Of a stretch of 14,627 nt of DNA, positions 1 to 6,388 are shown one piece after another. The first letter of the stretch is position 1. Every line of letters begins with the position of its first letter. This stretch comes from CAZYAK01 sp964645935. Lineage in GTDB: Bacteria > Patescibacteriota > Gracilibacteria > Peribacterales > Peribacteraceae. The stretch spans positions 1-14,627 of the forward strand of contig CAZYAK010000035.1 of assembly GCA_964645935.1 (NCBI GenBank), given 5' to 3'. A model generated the notes under the pieces. That model was not told where the DNA came from and made no database searches. It worked only from the letters and a program-made list of their open reading frames with translations. The translations under genes were made by a program, and so were the position numbers.

Positions 1-180
1 CCAGGGGATCGCGTCCCAAGCCCACGACGCGACGTCCTTGGCTTGGTGACGGGGAGCGCCGCAAAGAAATGACAAACTCTTGGCCACGGCTGTACGTGCA
101 GACTGAAGAAACAGATACCGGGCTCGCTCGTCTCGTCTTCCACAACAATTCGCCAAAAACTGCATCTTTCGATTTCGTGA
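1..180. other. Unassigned leading region, possible 3' end of an upstream gene
   Basis: Frame 1 is open from the window edge to a TGA at 70-72 and would end in a Lys-Lys tail, so it could be the last 23 codons of an upstream plus-strand gene; nothing confirms this. A 7-bp inverted repeat (CCAAGCC 16-22, GGCTTGG 40-46) lies inside it and has no T-tract after it. From 73 to 180 I see no RNA gene, no clear promoter and no convincing Shine-Dalgarno for the gene at 181. Confidence 0.25.
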
Positions 181-1458
181 ATGATCGCTATTCTGCGAGT
201 TGTGCACTCCTACGCTGCGTTCATCGGTCACCAACCTCACATCAGCCTTGCCGAGCTCAGCGCCACCGTGCCGGGCTTCAAACTCCACTCCATCGCCGCG
301 GGCAGCGTCGCGTTGTTCGAATCCTCGGAACCTCTGCCGAAGGGCTTTCTGGGACGGCTGGGCGGCACCATCGTGATCGCCGAGCGTGTGGAGAACCGCA
401 AGGGTGACCTCTCGCAGATCCCCCAGATGCTGGCCGAGCAGGTAAAGGAAATGAAGAAGGGCAAGGTGACATTCGCGTTCCGCACGGTGGGCCTCTCGCC
501 CGACCAGGTGAAGCGGCTGTACCGCGACAGCAAGGATTTTCTCCGGAAGATGGGCCGCTCGTCCCGGTACGTGGGTAACGAGCGCAAACCCGCGGCCTCC
601 GTGCTTCTGCATGACCAGGGCCTCCTCGAAGGGAAGGAGGGCTGTGAGATCTGCGTGATTCGCCTGAAGGAGGAGCTCTGGGTGGGCATGACCCGCGACG
701 CGCAGGACGTGGACGCCTACACCAAGCGCGACATCGAGAAGCCCGTGCGCGACACCACCGTTGGCCTGCTTCCCCCCAAACTCGCGCAGGTACTGCTCAA
801 CTTCGGCGTGTGGCTAGCCGGCGGGGATGCCGAGCGCGAAGTGCCCGCCGATCCCAAGGACAAGAAGTCTAAGAAGAGCAAGCGCCCCTTCGCGGTGCTC
901 GATCCCTTCTGCGGCACGGGTGTGGTGCCCATCGAGTGCCTGCTACGGGGGTACGCCGTGCTGGCCTCCGACAAATCCGAGAAGGCTGTGGCGGGATGCC
1001 TGAAGAACCTGGAGTGGTTGCGCAAGGAGGAGAAGATCCTCAAGACCGTCGTGCCCTCCACGGTATGGAAGCAGGACGCTCTCAAACCCTTCAGCCTCAA
1101 GACACTCCCCGACGCCGTCGTCACCGAGACCAGCCTCGGACCCAACCTCCGCGCCCGCCCCACGGCCAAGGACGCGCAAGCACTGCGCAGTGAGGCAGAG
1201 GCACTGCAGCAGGAGTTCCTCAAGAACGCCGCCGCCACGCTCCCGGGTGTGCCGCTTGTGGTCACCTGGCCCGCTTGGTACTACTCCAAAGGTCCCCTGC
1301 GCCTGGAAAAGGTGTGGCAGAAGCTGGAAAAGCTGGGCTACGAGGCCGTACTGCCGCCCGAGATCGTTTCCGCCACCGGCTCGCCCTCTCTGCTCTACCG
1401 CCGTCCCGAGCAGTTCGTAGGCCGCGAGATCGTGCTCCTGCGGCCGATCCGCAAATAA
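181..1458 (+). CDS. TRM11-like SAM-dependent methyltransferase
   Basis: A 425-aa protein resembling the TRM11/THUMP-associated RNA methylases, which methylate RNA (tRNA guanosine in the characterised members). The N-terminal part (about 11-30, YAAFIGHQPHISLAEL) resembles the start of the TRM11 family, and 40-190 would be the THUMP-like substrate-binding region. Residues 190-207 (R-D-x4-LLPPKLAQVLLN) match the conserved stretch before the Rossmann fold. SAM motif I is VLDPFCGTG at 239-247. The motif IV position reads TETSLGP (316-322) instead of the usual D/N-PP-Y. A Lys-rich insert (226-236) sits just before motif I. An in-frame TGA lies immediately before the ATG at 181; GTG 202 is an alternative start that begins right at the conserved region. 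The next gene follows after 24 nt, so co-transcription is likely. The substrate cannot be read from the sequence. Confidence 0.85.
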   Translation: MIAILRVVHSYAAFIGHQPHISLAELSATVPGFKLHSIAAGSVALFESSEPLPKGFLGRLGGTIVIAERVENRKGDLSQIPQMLAEQVKEMKKGKVTFAFRTVGLSPDQVKRLYRDSKDFLRKMGRSSRYVGNERKPAASVLLHDQGLLEGKEGCEICVIRLKEELWVGMTRDAQDVDAYTKRDIEKPVRDTTVGLLPPKLAQVLLNFGVWLAGGDAEREVPADPKDKKSKKSKRPFAVLDPFCGTGVVPIECLLRGYAVLASDKSEKAVAGCLKNLEWLRKEEKILKTVVPSTVWKQDALKPFSLKTLPDAVVTETSLGPNLRARPTAKDAQALRSEAEALQQEFLKNAAATLPGVPLVVTWPAWYYSKGPLRLEKVWQKLEKLGYEAVLPPEIVSATGSPSLLYRRPEQFVGREIVLLRPIRK

Positions 1459-1482
1459 GCATTCCGGACGGCCGTCTTCTCC

Positions 1483-2067
1483 ATGCGTCGCCTCGCGCAC
1501 TTCCTCACCCACGGCTGTATTGTGCTCTTTTGCCTCTGGCACATGGCCGCGATGGGCGCCTACGCCGTGCCCGATCCCGCGGAGGATCCGGTATCCATGT
1601 GGATCCGTGAGCGCGTGCAGCCCTGGGTACGCCCGTACGCGTACGCGCTCAGTCAGTGGCAGCAGTGGAACCTCTTCTCGCCCGACCCCATGCGCCGAGA
1701 AACCGAGTACGTGATCCAGGCGGTCACGGCCACGGGCAGCGAGCGGCCGCGCACCATCACGGACCTGGGACCGCGTATGCTTCCCTGGTGGCGCTCCAAC
1801 GACGAGATGACCTCCATTCGCAAGATCGAGGACTATGAGAACAGCGCCGTCTTCCTCGAACACTACCTCTCGTCGTACTGCCACCTGCTCGCGCGGGCGC
1901 CCCGGCTGAAGCGGCTGCAGCTACGGGGCCGTATGCAGGTGCTCCCCCGCGTCACGCCGTTCCAGCGGCAGGACTGGTGGACGGACTGGAAACCCGAGTG
2001 GGAGTCCTGGACCGCCGCGAGCATCGACTGTTCTCAGTATTCGCCCCACGCCATCCCCTTCCGTTGA
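1483..2067 (+). CDS. Membrane-anchored HTTM-companion protein of unknown function
   Basis: A 194-aa protein with one predicted membrane segment near the N-terminus (about 8-29, a hydrophobic run including IVLFCLWHMAAMGA) and a hydrophilic, Trp- and Arg-rich remainder. The motif QWQQWNLFSPDP (58-69) recalls the W-x-x-F-A-P-x-P signature I associate with small proteins encoded beside HTTM-domain proteins; this is from memory of the family. The gene lies 24 nt after the methyltransferase, and its TGA (2065-2067) is directly followed by the likely start of the HTTM gene. It is therefore probably made with it and may work with it at the membrane. No catalytic motif is visible. Confidence 0.7.
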   Translation: MRRLAHFLTHGCIVLFCLWHMAAMGAYAVPDPAEDPVSMWIRERVQPWVRPYAYALSQWQQWNLFSPDPMRRETEYVIQAVTATGSERPRTITDLGPRMLPWWRSNDEMTSIRKIEDYENSAVFLEHYLSSYCHLLARAPRLKRLQLRGRMQVLPRVTPFQRQDWWTDWKPEWESWTAASIDCSQYSPHAIPFR

Positions 2068-2069
2068 CC

Positions 2070-3386
2070 GTGCGTTCCCCCTTCCGCCGCTTCTCCGATT
2101 TCTTCTTCGCCCCCCGGGTGGCGACCTCCTTCGGGCTCATGCGTATCGCATGGGCCACGGCGGCGCTGATCCGCTTCGGGCGACAGGCGCCGCTACTGGC
2201 GTGGTACTACGGCGATTACGGGATGTTCCCCCGGTGGATGGAATCCATCTACCTCCGGCAGGTCCTCCGCTACTCGGTGCTCGACCTCAACGGCGAAACA
2301 TGGTTCGTCACGGCGGTATTTGTAGCGCTGATAGCGTGTCTCGTCCTCATGCTGGTGGGCAAAGCCACGCGCCTGTCCACCATCGCCAGCGTGCTACTCG
2401 CGTTCTCGTTCTATGAGCGCAACCCCTTCCCCGTGGCGGGTGGCGACACGGTGTTGCGTATGCTTGCACTCATCCTCGTCATCGCGCCGGGCATCGAGGC
2501 ATTGTCCGTGGACCGGCTGCAGCTTCAGTGGACCCATTGGCGGAAGACTGGTTCGCTCCTTCCGCCACTGCTCATGCCAGCGTGGCCGCGGCGACTGTTG
2601 CTGTGGCAATCTCTGCTCACGTACGGGATGTCTCTGTGGAGCAAGTTACTGGGGGAGATGTGGCGATGGGGAACCGTAGTGGGAGTGGTGTTGCAACACG
2701 CGCATTTTAGTCGTTTCTACCACACGCCGTTCGCGGGGCTACTGAGCTGGATGACACGCCCGCTCACGTATGCAACGCTCGCCTTCGAGTCCGCATGGCT
2801 GCTCCTCCTCATTCCGCAGCGCTGGGTGTGGGACCGGATCCCTTTCACACGTAGGGGGCGACTGCGACGTATTCTCATTGCGAGCTCGATCCTGCTGCAC
2901 GTGAGCATCGACTTCACAATGATCGTGGGAATTTTCCTGTGGGCAATGCTGGCACTCGTGCTCGGCCTCCTGGAGGGCGAGGACTTTGCCGCCATGCGCG
3001 CCTGGGTCAACCGCCGGTGGAAGGGACACATCACGGTCCTCTACGACGGACGCTGCGGCCTGTGCCGCCGAAGCGTCTTTGGGCTCACGGTTGTAAACAG
3101 CCTCGGCCGACTGTCGTTTACAGACCTGCGCGACACCGTCGCACGCGCCGCCGCCGCGCCGGACCTCGCACTCGAGGACCTGGAGCGCGAGATGCATGTG
3201 CGCCTCCCCAACGGCCGCACCACCTCAGGGTTCTTTGGGTTCCGCACCCTGGCGTGGCACATCCCGTTGCTCTGGCCCATCGTACTGGGGCTGTACGTGC
3301 CGGGCGTGCCGTGGATTGGCAAGAAGGTGTACGCGCGCGTCGCGGCGCGGCGGCGGCGCTGCAGTCACGAAGGATGCTCCCTCTGA
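2070..3386 (+). CDS. HTTM membrane protein fused to a DCC1-like thiol-disulfide oxidoreductase domain
   Basis: About 438 aa from GTG 2070; the frame is open back to an ATG at 1977, but that start would overlap the previous gene by 91 nt. Residues about 15-310 carry several hydrophobic helices and the HTTM-type signature R-N-P-x5-GGD (117-126); HTTM is the membrane domain related to vitamin-K-dependent gamma-carboxylase. The C-terminus (about 320-438) is a DCC1/DUF393 domain that opens with YDGRCGLC, whose CxxC (Cys329, Cys332) is the expected redox pair. A basic tail with two further Cys (RRRRCSHEGC) follows. HTTM and DCC1 proteins are often neighbours, and here they are one polypeptide, suggesting redox chemistry coupled to a membrane modification reaction; the substrate is unknown. 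TTG 2064, overlapping the previous stop, is another possible start. Confidence 0.85.
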   Translation: MRSPFRRFSDFFFAPRVATSFGLMRIAWATAALIRFGRQAPLLAWYYGDYGMFPRWMESIYLRQVLRYSVLDLNGETWFVTAVFVALIACLVLMLVGKATRLSTIASVLLAFSFYERNPFPVAGGDTVLRMLALILVIAPGIEALSVDRLQLQWTHWRKTGSLLPPLLMPAWPRRLLLWQSLLTYGMSLWSKLLGEMWRWGTVVGVVLQHAHFSRFYHTPFAGLLSWMTRPLTYATLAFESAWLLLLIPQRWVWDRIPFTRRGRLRRILIASSILLHVSIDFTMIVGIFLWAMLALVLGLLEGEDFAAMRAWVNRRWKGHITVLYDGRCGLCRRSVFGLTVVNSLGRLSFTDLRDTVARAAAAPDLALEDLEREMHVRLPNGRTTSGFFGFRTLAWHIPLLWPIVLGLYVPGVPWIGKKVYARVAARRRRCSHEGCSL

Positions 3387-3707
3387 TCAGTTCCCCGGGG
3401 ATGAGAGCAGCTGTAACGCTCTCTCGCGCGTGAGTCCGATCTGGTTCAGCATCTGCCCGAGGGCTGTATTTAGGATACGCACGGATTCCGGACTCAGTCC
3501 GCGGATGGTAAACAGAAATTCCCCACGCACACCCTCGCCAACGTCTGTCGCGATGAGATACCGAATACGCTCGTCGGATGGAAGGGTGTGAACAGTTCCA
3601 TGAAGTGCCGACACGGCTTCCTGGCCGCCCCAGACCGTGCGCAGAGCCACAAAAACGCTGTCGCCGCGATGGGCCTCGGGGATGTCGGCGTCTCGGAGTG
3701 GAGCCAT
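3387..3707 (-). CDS. Small hypothetical protein
   Basis: A 106-aa protein I do not recognise, with ordinary codon use and mixed alpha/beta character. The C-terminal third reads like a folded domain (GEFLFTIRGLSPES then a helix NTALGQMLNQIGL). There is no signal peptide or membrane segment. The gene converges on the HTTM gene with zero spacing: TGATCA at 3384-3389 supplies TGA stops on both strands. A TTGACC-like -35 lies upstream, but its -10 is weak, and no Shine-Dalgarno is visible. No function is proposed. Confidence 0.6.
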   Translation of the reverse strand: MAPLRDADIPEAHRGDSVFVALRTVWGGQEAVSALHGTVHTLPSDERIRYLIATDVGEGVRGEFLFTIRGLSPESVRILNTALGQMLNQIGLTRERALQLLSSPGN

Positions 3708-3799
3708 AACAGGGGGAGCGAGGCGGGAATCTGCCGGATACGGCGTTTACGGTCAAGAAAACGAGTCCACGGGCTATTGTGCCCGCGATGCTCTTCCGC

Positions 3800-3829
3800 T
3801 TGGCCCGGGTGGCCGGAGACCCTTATACT
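3800..3829 (+). promoter_or_regulatory. Promoter ahead of the candidate small RNA / tRNA-Asn
   Basis: TTGGCC (3800-3805), an 18-nt spacer and TATACT (3824-3829) form a plausible sigma-70 promoter. The predicted transcription start falls near 3836, within the first bases of the large hairpin described in the next entry. Confidence 0.5.
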
Positions 3830-3833
3830 TCCC

Positions 3834-3900
3834 GGGCTTGCCGGAGCCCCGGCTCTTGAGGCAAGCTCACTCTCCCGCGCACGAGCGGGAACGATCTTTT
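3834..3900 (+). ncRNA. Candidate small structured RNA or tRNA-Asn leader
   Basis: Two hairpins follow the promoter. The first has a 9-bp outer stem (3834-3842 with 3860-3868, one G-T pair) and an inner GAGC/GCTC stem capped by CCCG. The second pairs TCCCGC (3873-3878) with GCGGGA (3885-3890) and is followed by a short T-run (3897-3900), resembling a weak intrinsic terminator. No convincing ORF covers the region. It could be an independent RNA of about 65 nt or the 5' leader of the tRNA-Asn transcript 82 nt downstream. No known RNA family was recognised. Confidence 0.4.
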
Positions 3901-3982
3901 CACTCGATTCCGAAACGACGTCTCCTCGCAGGGCTCGCCATCCGGAAGCGGTCCCCTGATCTTTTTCCCACCAACGTCTCAT

Positions 3983-4057
3983 TCCCCTGTAGCTCAGCGG
4001 TAGAGCAGAGCGCTGTTAACGCTAAGGTCGCTGGTTCGAATCCAGCCGGGGGAGCCA
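3983..4057 (+). tRNA. tRNA-Asn (anticodon GTT), 3' CCA encoded
   Basis: A full cloverleaf can be drawn. The acceptor stem pairs 3983-3989 with 4047-4053, the D-stem GCTC pairs with GAGC, and the 7-nt anticodon loop CTGTTAA (4013-4019) carries GTT at 4015-4017. The T-arm is GCTGG-TTCGAAT-CCAGC, followed by discriminator G (4054) and a genomically encoded CCA (4055-4057). The only irregularity is a G-A mismatch at the top of the anticodon stem (4008/4024). From 4058 to 4148 I see nothing further. Confidence 0.95.
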
Positions 4058-4148
4058 CATTGCCGTTAAATGTGCATTTGATGAAACTCCGTTTAGTAGC
4101 CTGCACTAGGGAATCAGTCGTGACATACGCGTCAACCGACAGTGCATA

Positions 4149-4919
4149 TCACTTCGCGCAAGCGACGCTGCACGGAACCTTCGCCTCGAAGGCCGTGAAG
4201 TTGCTGCAAGTCTGCTTCGCCCACGCATCCCAGTATGCCTTGGACTTGCAGACGCCCCCGGAACTGAACGGTTTGCCGGAGCACAAGATGCTCGCGCCCT
4301 TGAAGCCTTCGACCATGCACGCGGAAGAGGTGGAAGACGTGGCGCTACTGGCGTTCGCCGCGCACGCATTGCCCTTCGTGACACAGGGTTGTTCGAAGGC
4401 AACACCCTGCATGGTTCCGGTGCACGATTGCTTCACCTGTTGCTCCCAGAACCCCTTGGACATGCACACGCCGCCGGTGCTCCAGGATTTGTCATCACAC
4501 TTCCCCTTCACGCCCATGAACCCGTCGGGCGCGCACTTGGACGACTGAGGCGAGCTGGCGGAGGAAGCCGAACCGAGGTTCATGGATGCGCAAATCGCCT
4601 CGGCTTTCGTCAGGAAATCGACGGTCTGGTCCACTTTTTTCATCGTCTGCTCGTCGGCAACGACCTTGGCGGCTTTGGCCAGGGCCGCGGAAATGCTCGC
4701 GCAGTACTCGACCACGCTTCCCTTGGCCATTTTGGACGAAGACGTCCGGGGCGAAGCGGGTGCAGCCGGTGCGGTGCCCGCACTGGAATACGCAACGCTC
4801 GACGAACCGGAACCGGGCAGACGGATCGGCGCCGACGGCAAGCGGACGGATGCCGCTGCAGCCAGCGGAACCGAAGCAGCGAAGATCGTCGTGACGAGAA
4901 TGGTGCGCAGAGGGTGCAT
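4149..4919 (-). CDS. Secreted cysteine-rich protein with two six-Cys repeats
   Basis: A 256-aa protein with an N-terminal signal peptide (basic start, hydrophobic 8-22, Ala-rich cleavage region). A Ser/Ala/Pro-rich stretch (24-65) leads to a helical segment containing Cys73 and Cys110. Two tandem domains follow, at 129-186 and 201-254, separated by a Ser/Ala/Thr linker. Each has six cysteines, and the first three intervals are identical (Cys129-141-152-166 and 201-213-224-238, i.e. 12, 11 and 14 residues). Both share G-F after the first Cys, (S/T)GGVC-x-SK-x-(F/Y)W in the middle and PC near the end. This pattern suggests disulfide-bonded extracellular modules. I do not recognise the family. 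TACACT, 6 nt before the ATG, may be its -10. Confidence 0.75.
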   Translation of the reverse strand: MHPLRTILVTTIFAASVPLAAAASVRLPSAPIRLPGSGSSSVAYSSAGTAPAAPASPRTSSSKMAKGSVVEYCASISAALAKAAKVVADEQTMKKVDQTVDFLTKAEAICASMNLGSASSASSPQSSKCAPDGFMGVKGKCDDKSWSTGGVCMSKGFWEQQVKQSCTGTMQGVAFEQPCVTKGNACAANASSATSSTSSACMVEGFKGASILCSGKPFSSGGVCKSKAYWDAWAKQTCSNFTAFEAKVPCSVACAK

Positions 4920-4925
4920 GGAGCG

Positions 4926-4931
4926 AGTGTA
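4926..4931 (-). promoter_or_regulatory. -10 element (leaderless) of the six-Cys secreted protein gene
   Basis: TACACT read on the minus strand ends 6 nt before the ATG of the gene at 4149-4919, so transcription would start close to the start codon. No good -35 is visible. Confidence 0.35.
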
Positions 4932-5081
4932 CGGCAGGATGGGTGGACTAGGTAGTCTTCGTTTCCCCTGGATTGAATGACCATGTCCAGGCGGCCCGCT
5001 GCCTTAGCTGGGATCGAACCCGAACACCCTGGGGAGACGACGAATCGATGTACAGGTCTCGACTTCCGGATCGTCGCGAAG

Positions 5082-5114
5082 CGCTGACGGTCAGCGTGAA
5101 CGGCATCGAGCCGT
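5082..5114. repeat. Two adjacent inverted repeats downstream of a minus-strand gene
   Basis: CGCTGAC-G-GTCAGCG (5082-5096) is a perfect 7-bp inverted repeat around one base. ACGGC (5100-5104) and GCCGT (5110-5114) form a second stem with a 5-nt loop. Both lie in the 211-bp gap 4920-5130, just past the stop of the minus-strand gene at 5131. No T-tract follows, so they may be a non-classical terminator or a protein-binding site. The rest of the gap shows nothing I can assign. Confidence 0.4.
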
Positions 5115-5130
5115 CCTCCGCCTTGCCGAG

Positions 5131-5550
5131 CTACTTCTGCCAGCTCACCCCCCTAGGCAGGGGCGTGAGCTGGTCCTTCAGGAACGCGACGACTTCAGGC
5201 TTGTCCCTCAGATCGAACTCTCCGATGAGCTGTGCAAGGACGCGATCTCTGCGTTCTCCATCGGCGTGCCATCCGTGCGCGAAGAGCAAGTCACTCATGG
5301 GAGTGGCAGATTGTTCTAGAATCTTCTCCTCCTCGCTCCGCAGGGTGCCCTTCATGATCTCGTGGAAGCGACGCTCGATATAGTTGTAGTCCTTCTGCGA
5401 TAGTCCCTGTTCCTGGATATGCTTCGGCACCTGTACCGAGAAGAGCCGTCGGATCCCTTCCCAGATCGCGGAGCCGATCCTGCTGATCGTCCGGGGAAAA
5501 CCGTTGCGGGATTCCGGCTGCTCGCCGCCGTCGGGTTTGAGGATGGCCAT
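5131..5550 (-). CDS. Hypothetical soluble protein
   Basis: A 139-aa, mostly charged, helix-rich protein that I do not recognise. It has no signal peptide or membrane span. The start is placed at ATG 5550 because TACCAT lies 8 nt upstream with ATGACT 17 nt further up; GTG 5568 would extend it by six residues but would sit inside that -10. The gene is divergent from the DUF2200 gene (100 bp between starts). Two inverted repeats follow its stop. Confidence 0.6.
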   Translation of the reverse strand: MAILKPDGGEQPESRNGFPRTISRIGSAIWEGIRRLFSVQVPKHIQEQGLSQKDYNYIERRFHEIMKGTLRSEEEKILEQSATPMSDLLFAHGWHADGERRDRVLAQLIGEFDLRDKPEVVAFLKDQLTPLPRGVSWQK

Positions 5551-5558
5551 AGTCCGGG

Positions 5559-5587
5559 ATGGTAGCACGAATTGCCGCGGCAGTCAT
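5559..5587 (-). promoter_or_regulatory. Promoter of the hypothetical gene ending at 5131
   Basis: On the minus strand, ATGACT (5587-5582), a 17-nt spacer and TACCAT (5564-5559) lie 8 nt before ATG 5550. Each box matches 4 of 6 consensus bases, and the arrangement implies a leaderless transcript. Confidence 0.35.
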
Positions 5588-5650
5588 GGTTGTATTCGTT
5601 TCGTGCCAAAGCGGAATCGGGGCACCTTCGCGTGGTAGGCTGGAGGGGAC

Positions 5651-6016
5651 ATGAAGGACGACGCTGCAACCACGCACCGGATCTGCACGATGCCCTTCTC
5701 GCGCGTCTATCCGATGTACGTCGCCAAGGCGAAGCGGAAGGGGCGCACCAAGGCAGAGATAGACGAGGTCATCCGTTGGCTGACGGGGTACGCGCAAAAA
5801 GGCCTGGATCGCCAGATCAAGAACGAGACGGACTTCCAGGCATTCTTCGCGGACGCTCCTGCGCTCAACCCCGCGCGAACGCTCATCACGGGCCTGATCT
5901 GCGGCGTGCGGGTGGAGGACATCAAGGAGCCAACCGTGCGAGCGGTGCGGCAGTTGGACAAGCTGGTGGACGAGCTGGCGAAGGGCAGGACGATGGAGAA
6001 GATCCTGCGGACGTGA
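5651..6016 (+). CDS. DUF2200 family protein
   Basis: A 121-aa protein that matches the small soluble DUF2200 family over nearly its full length: HRI-x-TMPFSRVYP-x-YVAKAxRKGRTKAE (9-35), DEVIRWLTGY (38-47), NP-x-RTLITGLICGVRVEDI (73-91) and LDKLVDELAKG-x-x-MEKIL (102-119). Family members begin a few residues before the HRI motif, which supports ATG 5651. GGAGG at 5642-5646 is one of the few Shine-Dalgarno-like sequences here; a weak TAGGCT (5636-5641) could alternatively be a -10. The biochemical function of the family is unknown to me. It is transcribed divergently from the gene at 5550. Confidence 0.85.
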   Translation: MKDDAATTHRICTMPFSRVYPMYVAKAKRKGRTKAEIDEVIRWLTGYAQKGLDRQIKNETDFQAFFADAPALNPARTLITGLICGVRVEDIKEPTVRAVRQLDKLVDELAKGRTMEKILRT

Positions 6017-6070
6017 CGACGGGTATCCCCACCACGGGAGCATGCGCCCGGTCGTCGGCGCCGCGTGCTT

Positions 6071-6091
6071 CTATAGGGTAGGGGGTATAGT
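6071..6091 (+). promoter_or_regulatory. Probable CsoR/RcnR-type operator overlapping the -10 box
   Basis: CTATA (6071-6075) and TATAG (6086-6090) are inverted repeats flanking the G-rich core GGGTAGGGGG. This architecture, A/T-rich arms around a G-tract, is known for operators of the RcnR/CsoR/FrmR family. The right arm is part of the -10 TATAGT (6086-6091), 8 nt before the ATG of the repressor gene itself, so autorepression by blocking RNA polymerase is likely. Confidence 0.6.
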
Positions 6092-6099
6092 ATCTGCAC

Positions 6100-6369
6100 A
6101 TGCCCAACCCCCGCCAAGCCCCCGACTGCGAACGCGTCCTCCGCCACCTCAAGCGCATTCAAGGCCAGATCTCGGCGCTGGAGGAATACGTGTCCGAGCA
6201 ACGCCCCTGCGAAGACGTCGCGCACCTGCTGAAGTCCATCACCACATCCTTCGCGTCCGTCCGCTCCGAGATCGTGGAAGAAATGATCGTCCGCGAGCTG
6301 GCCGCGGAGACCCTATCGTCCTCCGATCGCGTGCGACTGCACTCCATCGTCTCCGTGCTGCAGAAGTAA
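6100..6369 (+). CDS. CsoR/RcnR/FrmR-family (DUF156) transcriptional repressor with altered ligand set
   Basis: An 89-aa all-helical protein of the metal- or sulfide-sensing CsoR/RcnR/FrmR family: HLKRIQGQI (16-24) followed by the conserved Cys in RPC (Cys37). Members repress an adjacent transporter or detoxification gene until an effector binds. Counting from the conserved Cys, the His and second Cys of copper-sensing CsoR fall at Met62 and Glu66, so two of three usual copper ligands are missing. This also differs from RcnR/FrmR (His at the first of these positions) and CstR (Cys). The effector is therefore not predictable. Its gene precedes the DUF4395 gene by 19 nt and has its own operator-like promoter. 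Confidence 0.85.
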   Translation: MPNPRQAPDCERVLRHLKRIQGQISALEEYVSEQRPCEDVAHLLKSITTSFASVRSEIVEEMIVRELAAETLSSSDRVRLHSIVSVLQK

Positions 6370-6388
6370 TCGTTTTCCTCCCTCTCCC

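Noticed and set aside
69..407. A 112-codon ORF beginning at 69.
   Set aside because: It overlaps the methyltransferase start in another frame and its second half is Arg/His-rich shadow sequence. A frameshifted N-terminus was considered, but the methyltransferase already begins with a family-like N-terminus.
943..1884. A 313-codon open frame on the minus strand.
   Set aside because: It lies opposite the methyltransferase and the following gene, both with recognisable motifs; its translation is low-complexity and shows no domain.
3637..4548. A 303-codon open frame on the plus strand.
   Set aside because: It runs through the tRNA-Asn gene and opposite the six-Cys secreted protein gene, so it is a chance open frame.
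5010..5021. A T-arm-like GGGTTCGATCCC on the minus strand, suggesting a tRNA or tmRNA remnant.
   Set aside because: The flanking bases do not form a 5-bp T-stem, and no matching acceptor, D-arm or anticodon arm can be drawn around it.
5291..6043. A 250-codon minus-strand open frame.
   Set aside because: It is antisense to the DUF2200 gene and overlaps the hypothetical gene in another frame; its translation is His/Arg/Leu-rich shadow sequence.
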